Shown piece after piece: positions 4,698 through 6,632 of a stretch of 6,632 nucleotides of DNA. Within the stretch, counting starts at the first letter, position 1. Each line of letters starts with the position of its first letter. The translations under genes were made by a program, and so were the position numbers. Source of the DNA: Labilithrix sp. (GTDB lineage Bacteria > Myxococcota > Polyangia > Polyangiales > Polyangiaceae); the NCBI GenBank assembly GCA_028287035.1, contig JAQBQL010000219.1:1-6632 (forward strand). The letters run 5' to 3'. The notes beneath the pieces were generated by a model. It saw only the letters and a program-made list of their open reading frames with translations. It was not told the origin of the DNA and made no database searches.

Positions 4698-6632
4698 ATG
4701 AGACGCGCGACCGCCACCAGCCGCACGGTCAGCGTTGCGCGCATCGCGCGCGCCGCGCTCGTCGCGCTCGTGGCCCTCGCCGCGGCGTGCAGCGCCGGCA
4801 GCAAGGACACCGCCGGCCGTACGGGCCCGAGCGCCGCGCCCGCTGCCCCGCTCCCCGACGCGACCTTGCCGGTGGCCGGGAAGGGGCCGCTCGCCCCGTC
4901 GCTCGTGCACCTCACCGCGCCCGGCGTCCCGCATGGCGCAGGTGCCTCGCTCGCCGACGTGGAGGATTGCGCGACCTGTCACGCCGACGTCGCGGGCCAG
5001 TGGCGCAAGAGCGCGCACGCGTTCGCCTCGTTCAACAACCCCGTGTACCGCGTGGTGGTCGATCGCCTCCGCAAGGACCGCGGCGACCGCACGAGCCAGT
5101 TCTGCGGCGGCTGCCACGACGTGTCGCTGCTCGTCGACGACGCGATGGCCTCCGCCATCGATCCCGAGGATCTCCGCGCCCACGGCGGGATCGGCTGCAA
5201 GACCTGCCACAGCATCGCCGAGGCGCGGCCCGACGGGAACGGAAGCTACGATCTCGATCTCTCGCCGATCCCCGTCCCGAGAGACGGCGACGACGAGAGC
5301 ATCCTCCGGCACCGCGCCCGGGTGGGCCGCGCGACGCTGCGTACCGGCGCGCTCTGCGCGAGCTGTCACAAGTCCTTCCTCGACGAGAGCACCGGCAACG
5401 CCCACCATCTCATCGGCCAGGACGACGCGACGCCCTGGGCCCGCTCCGCCTACGCGGGTAGCGAGGCCGCGCGCATCGACGAGGACGTGCCGCAGAAGGA
5501 CTGCCGCGCGTGTCACATGCCGCGCGTCGCCGCCACCTCCGGCGAGCTCGGCGCGAAGCAAGGCACGATCGCCTCGCACGGCTTTCTCGGCGGGCACACC
5601 TGGCTCGCCGCGATGCAGAACGACCCGGCGCTCGGCGAGCAGGCGCGGCGGTTCATCGAGGGCACGGTCTCGATCGACGTGGGCGGGCTCCGCCACGAGG
5701 CGGGCCTGCGCGAGCTCGTCGTCGGGGGCCGCGGCGAGGTCCAGCCGGGCGAGGAGGCGGTGCTCGACGTCGTCCTCCGCAACCTCGACGTCGGACACCG
5801 GTTTCCGGGCGGCGTCATGGATGCCGACGGCACGTGGGTGGAGGTGACAGTGGACGACGCACGCGGGCGCCGCGTCGCCGAGGCGGGCACCACCCACGAG
5901 GCGACGGGCGCGGACCCCACGGCCCACGTGCTCGCGTCCTACATGGCGCGGAAGGATGGAACGCGCCTCGACGTCCGCGAGACGCACGAGTTCCAGGCCG
6001 GCGTCTACAACAACACCCTGCCGCCGCGCGACGCGACCGTCATCGGCTACGGGTTCGTCACGCCCGACGACGAGGCGAGCTACCCGCTGCAGGTCACCGC
6101 GCGGCTCCGCCATCGCACCCGGAACCTCGAGCTCCAGCGCGCGGCGTGCGCCGACTCGCGGAGCGAGCGCGGGCGGTCGTTCGGTCGCGTCGGGCTCGCC
6201 AAGGTGGCGCGCGCGCTCGATGCCTGCCGCACGCAGCCCGTCACCGACGTCTCGCGGGCGGTGGCGACGCTCGCGCGCGCCGGCGCCGCCGAGGAGCCCA
6301 TTGCCGAGCCGCAGGCGCTCGCCTTCCGGCGACGGTTCGCCTACGGCCTCGGCCTCTCGCACGCGCTCCAGGAGCGCCTCGACGACGCTCGTCTTCCGCT
6401 GGGCGCCGCTCTCGCGCTCGCCGGTACGCCCCGCGAACGTGCGATGGCGCTCGGCGCAATGGCCGCGGTCGCCTCACGGCAGGGGCGCGTCGACGAGACC
6501 TTCACGCTCGCCGCGCAGGCGAGCGCCGCGGCCGCCGAGGCCGGCATGGACCCGCCGATCGCGATGCAGCGCGTCCGCGCCGAGGCGCTCGCCTCGACGT
6601 GGCGCCTCGCCGAGGCGGCGCCGCTCTTCGTG
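4698..6632 (+). CDS. Five-haem c-type cytochrome (c554-like) with C-terminal TPR-like region; 3' end outside window
   Basis: The frame is open from ATG 4698 to the right edge (645 residues, no stop). Residues 1-31 look like an export signal: several Arg, a hydrophobic stretch at 17-30, then Cys31. The lipobox is imperfect (LAAAC, Ala at -3), so lipoprotein anchoring is likely but not certain. Five CxxCH haem c sites begin at C91 (CATCH), C136 (CGGCH), C167 (CKTCH), C220 (CASCH) and C269 (CRACH). The QWRKSAHA segment after the first site and GFLGGHTW after the last resemble the cytochrome c554 family, periplasmic electron carriers; H107, H162, H205, H236, H237, H294 and H300 are candidate distal ligands. 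Residues about 345-470 look like a beta-rich domain with a GHRFPGG motif (366-372), a motif I associate with multihaem cytochromes. From about 540 the chain is Ala-rich and helical with TPR-like periodicity. The redox partner is unknown. It is divergent from thiO. Confidence 0.85.
   Translation, partial: MRRATATSRTVSVARIARAALVALVALAAACSAGSKDTAGRTGPSAAPAAPLPDATLPVAGKGPLAPSLVHLTAPGVPHGAGASLADVEDCATCHADVAGQWRKSAHAFASFNNPVYRVVVDRLRKDRGDRTSQFCGGCHDVSLLVDDAMASAIDPEDLRAHGGIGCKTCHSIAEARPDGNGSYDLDLSPIPVPRDGDDESILRHRARVGRATLRTGALCASCHKSFLDESTGNAHHLIGQDDATPWARSAYAGSEAARIDEDVPQKDCRACHMPRVAATSGELGAKQGTIASHGFLGGHTWLAAMQNDPALGEQARRFIEGTVSIDVGGLRHEAGLRELVVGGRGEVQPGEEAVLDVVLRNLDVGHRFPGGVMDADGTWVEVTVDDARGRRVAEAGTTHEATGADPTAHVLASYMARKDGTRLDVRETHEFQAGVYNNTLPPRDATVIGYGFVTPDDEASYPLQVTARLRHRTRNLELQRAACADSRSERGRSFGRVGLAKVARALDACRTQPVTDVSRAVATLARAGAAEEPIAEPQALAFRRRFAYGLGLSHALQERLDDARLPLGAALALAGTPRERAMALGAMAAVASRQGRVDETFTLAAQASAAAAEAGMDPPIAMQRVRAEALASTWRLAEAAPLFV

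Noticed and set aside
4610..4915. N-terminal extension of ThiO up to a start at 4915
   Set aside because: The Rossmann strand that begins this family starts immediately at ATG 4609, and the extension is antisense to the cytochrome signal peptide and linker.
3614..5461. A 615-codon plus-strand open frame antisense to thiO and overlapping the cytochrome gene
   Set aside because: Its translation is Arg-rich without domains, while the opposite strand and the other frame encode recognisable FAD-oxidase and CxxCH motifs. It is a shadow frame.
1740..6362. A single open frame of about 1,540 codons on the minus strand running through the ligase, thiO and antisense to the cytochrome
   Set aside because: Only the part from 3518 to 1740 matches a protein family. 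Upstream it is out of frame with thiO and antisense to a clear haem protein, with Arg/Gly/Ala-rich low-complexity translation. Scarcity of stop codons in GC-rich DNA explains it.
4698..6632. Hydroxylamine oxidoreductase identity for the cytochrome
   Set aside because: HAO carries eight haem sites; only five CxxCH motifs are present and all lie within the first 275 residues, so the c554-like assignment fits better.
1..6632. CRISPR arrays, tRNA/rRNA genes, insertion sequences, toxin-antitoxin or defence genes
   Set aside because: Reading both strands showed no regularly spaced repeats, no tRNA-like cloverleaf or rRNA segments, no transposase motifs and no defence-type domains; nearly all bases are covered by the six genes.

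Overview
The window is very GC-rich bacterial DNA. Third codon positions are overwhelmingly G or C, genes are densely packed, and adjacent genes overlap at their ends. It holds six protein-coding genes, two of them cut by the window edges. I see no RNA genes, insertion sequences, CRISPR arrays or phage genes. A multihaem c-type cytochrome of the cytochrome c554 type, a feruloyl-CoA-synthase-type ligase and a secreted-type lipase in such GC-rich DNA would suit a soil or sediment bacterium of the Myxococcota or another 'deltaproteobacterial' lineage. No phylogenetic marker is present, so this placement is a guess.

Layout from left to right: (1) the C-terminal part of a triacylglycerol-lipase-like alpha/beta hydrolase, plus strand, 1-920. 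(2) A small VanZ-like membrane protein, minus strand, 1312-917. It is convergent with the lipase, and the two stop codons interlock in one CTAG. (3) A MutT-like Nudix hydrolase, plus strand, 1334-1750, divergent from the VanZ-like gene across only 21 bp. (4) A feruloyl-CoA-synthase-like AMP-forming acyl-CoA ligase, minus strand, 3518-1740, overlapping the end of the Nudix gene by 11 bp. (5) A glycine oxidase ThiO-like FAD enzyme, minus strand, 4609-3551, 32 bp upstream of the ligase and probably cotranscribed with it. (6) A large exported cytochrome with five CxxCH haem sites, plus strand, from 4698 and running off the right edge. It is divergent from thiO across an 88-bp gap.

The genes do not form an obvious single pathway. 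The thiO-ligase pair is the only likely operon, and neither thiazole-synthesis genes (thiS/thiG) nor ferulate-degradation partners (enoyl-CoA hydratase, vanillin dehydrogenase) are visible. Nudix and ThiO are housekeeping-type functions, while the lipase and the cytochrome are exported functions. I found no convincing new multi-gene system. The points worth a second look are the domain architecture of the five-haem cytochrome, the missing foldase and altered calcium-site residue of the lipase, the orphan thiO-ligase pairing, and several start codons that sit just after AT-rich -10-like boxes and may give leaderless transcripts.
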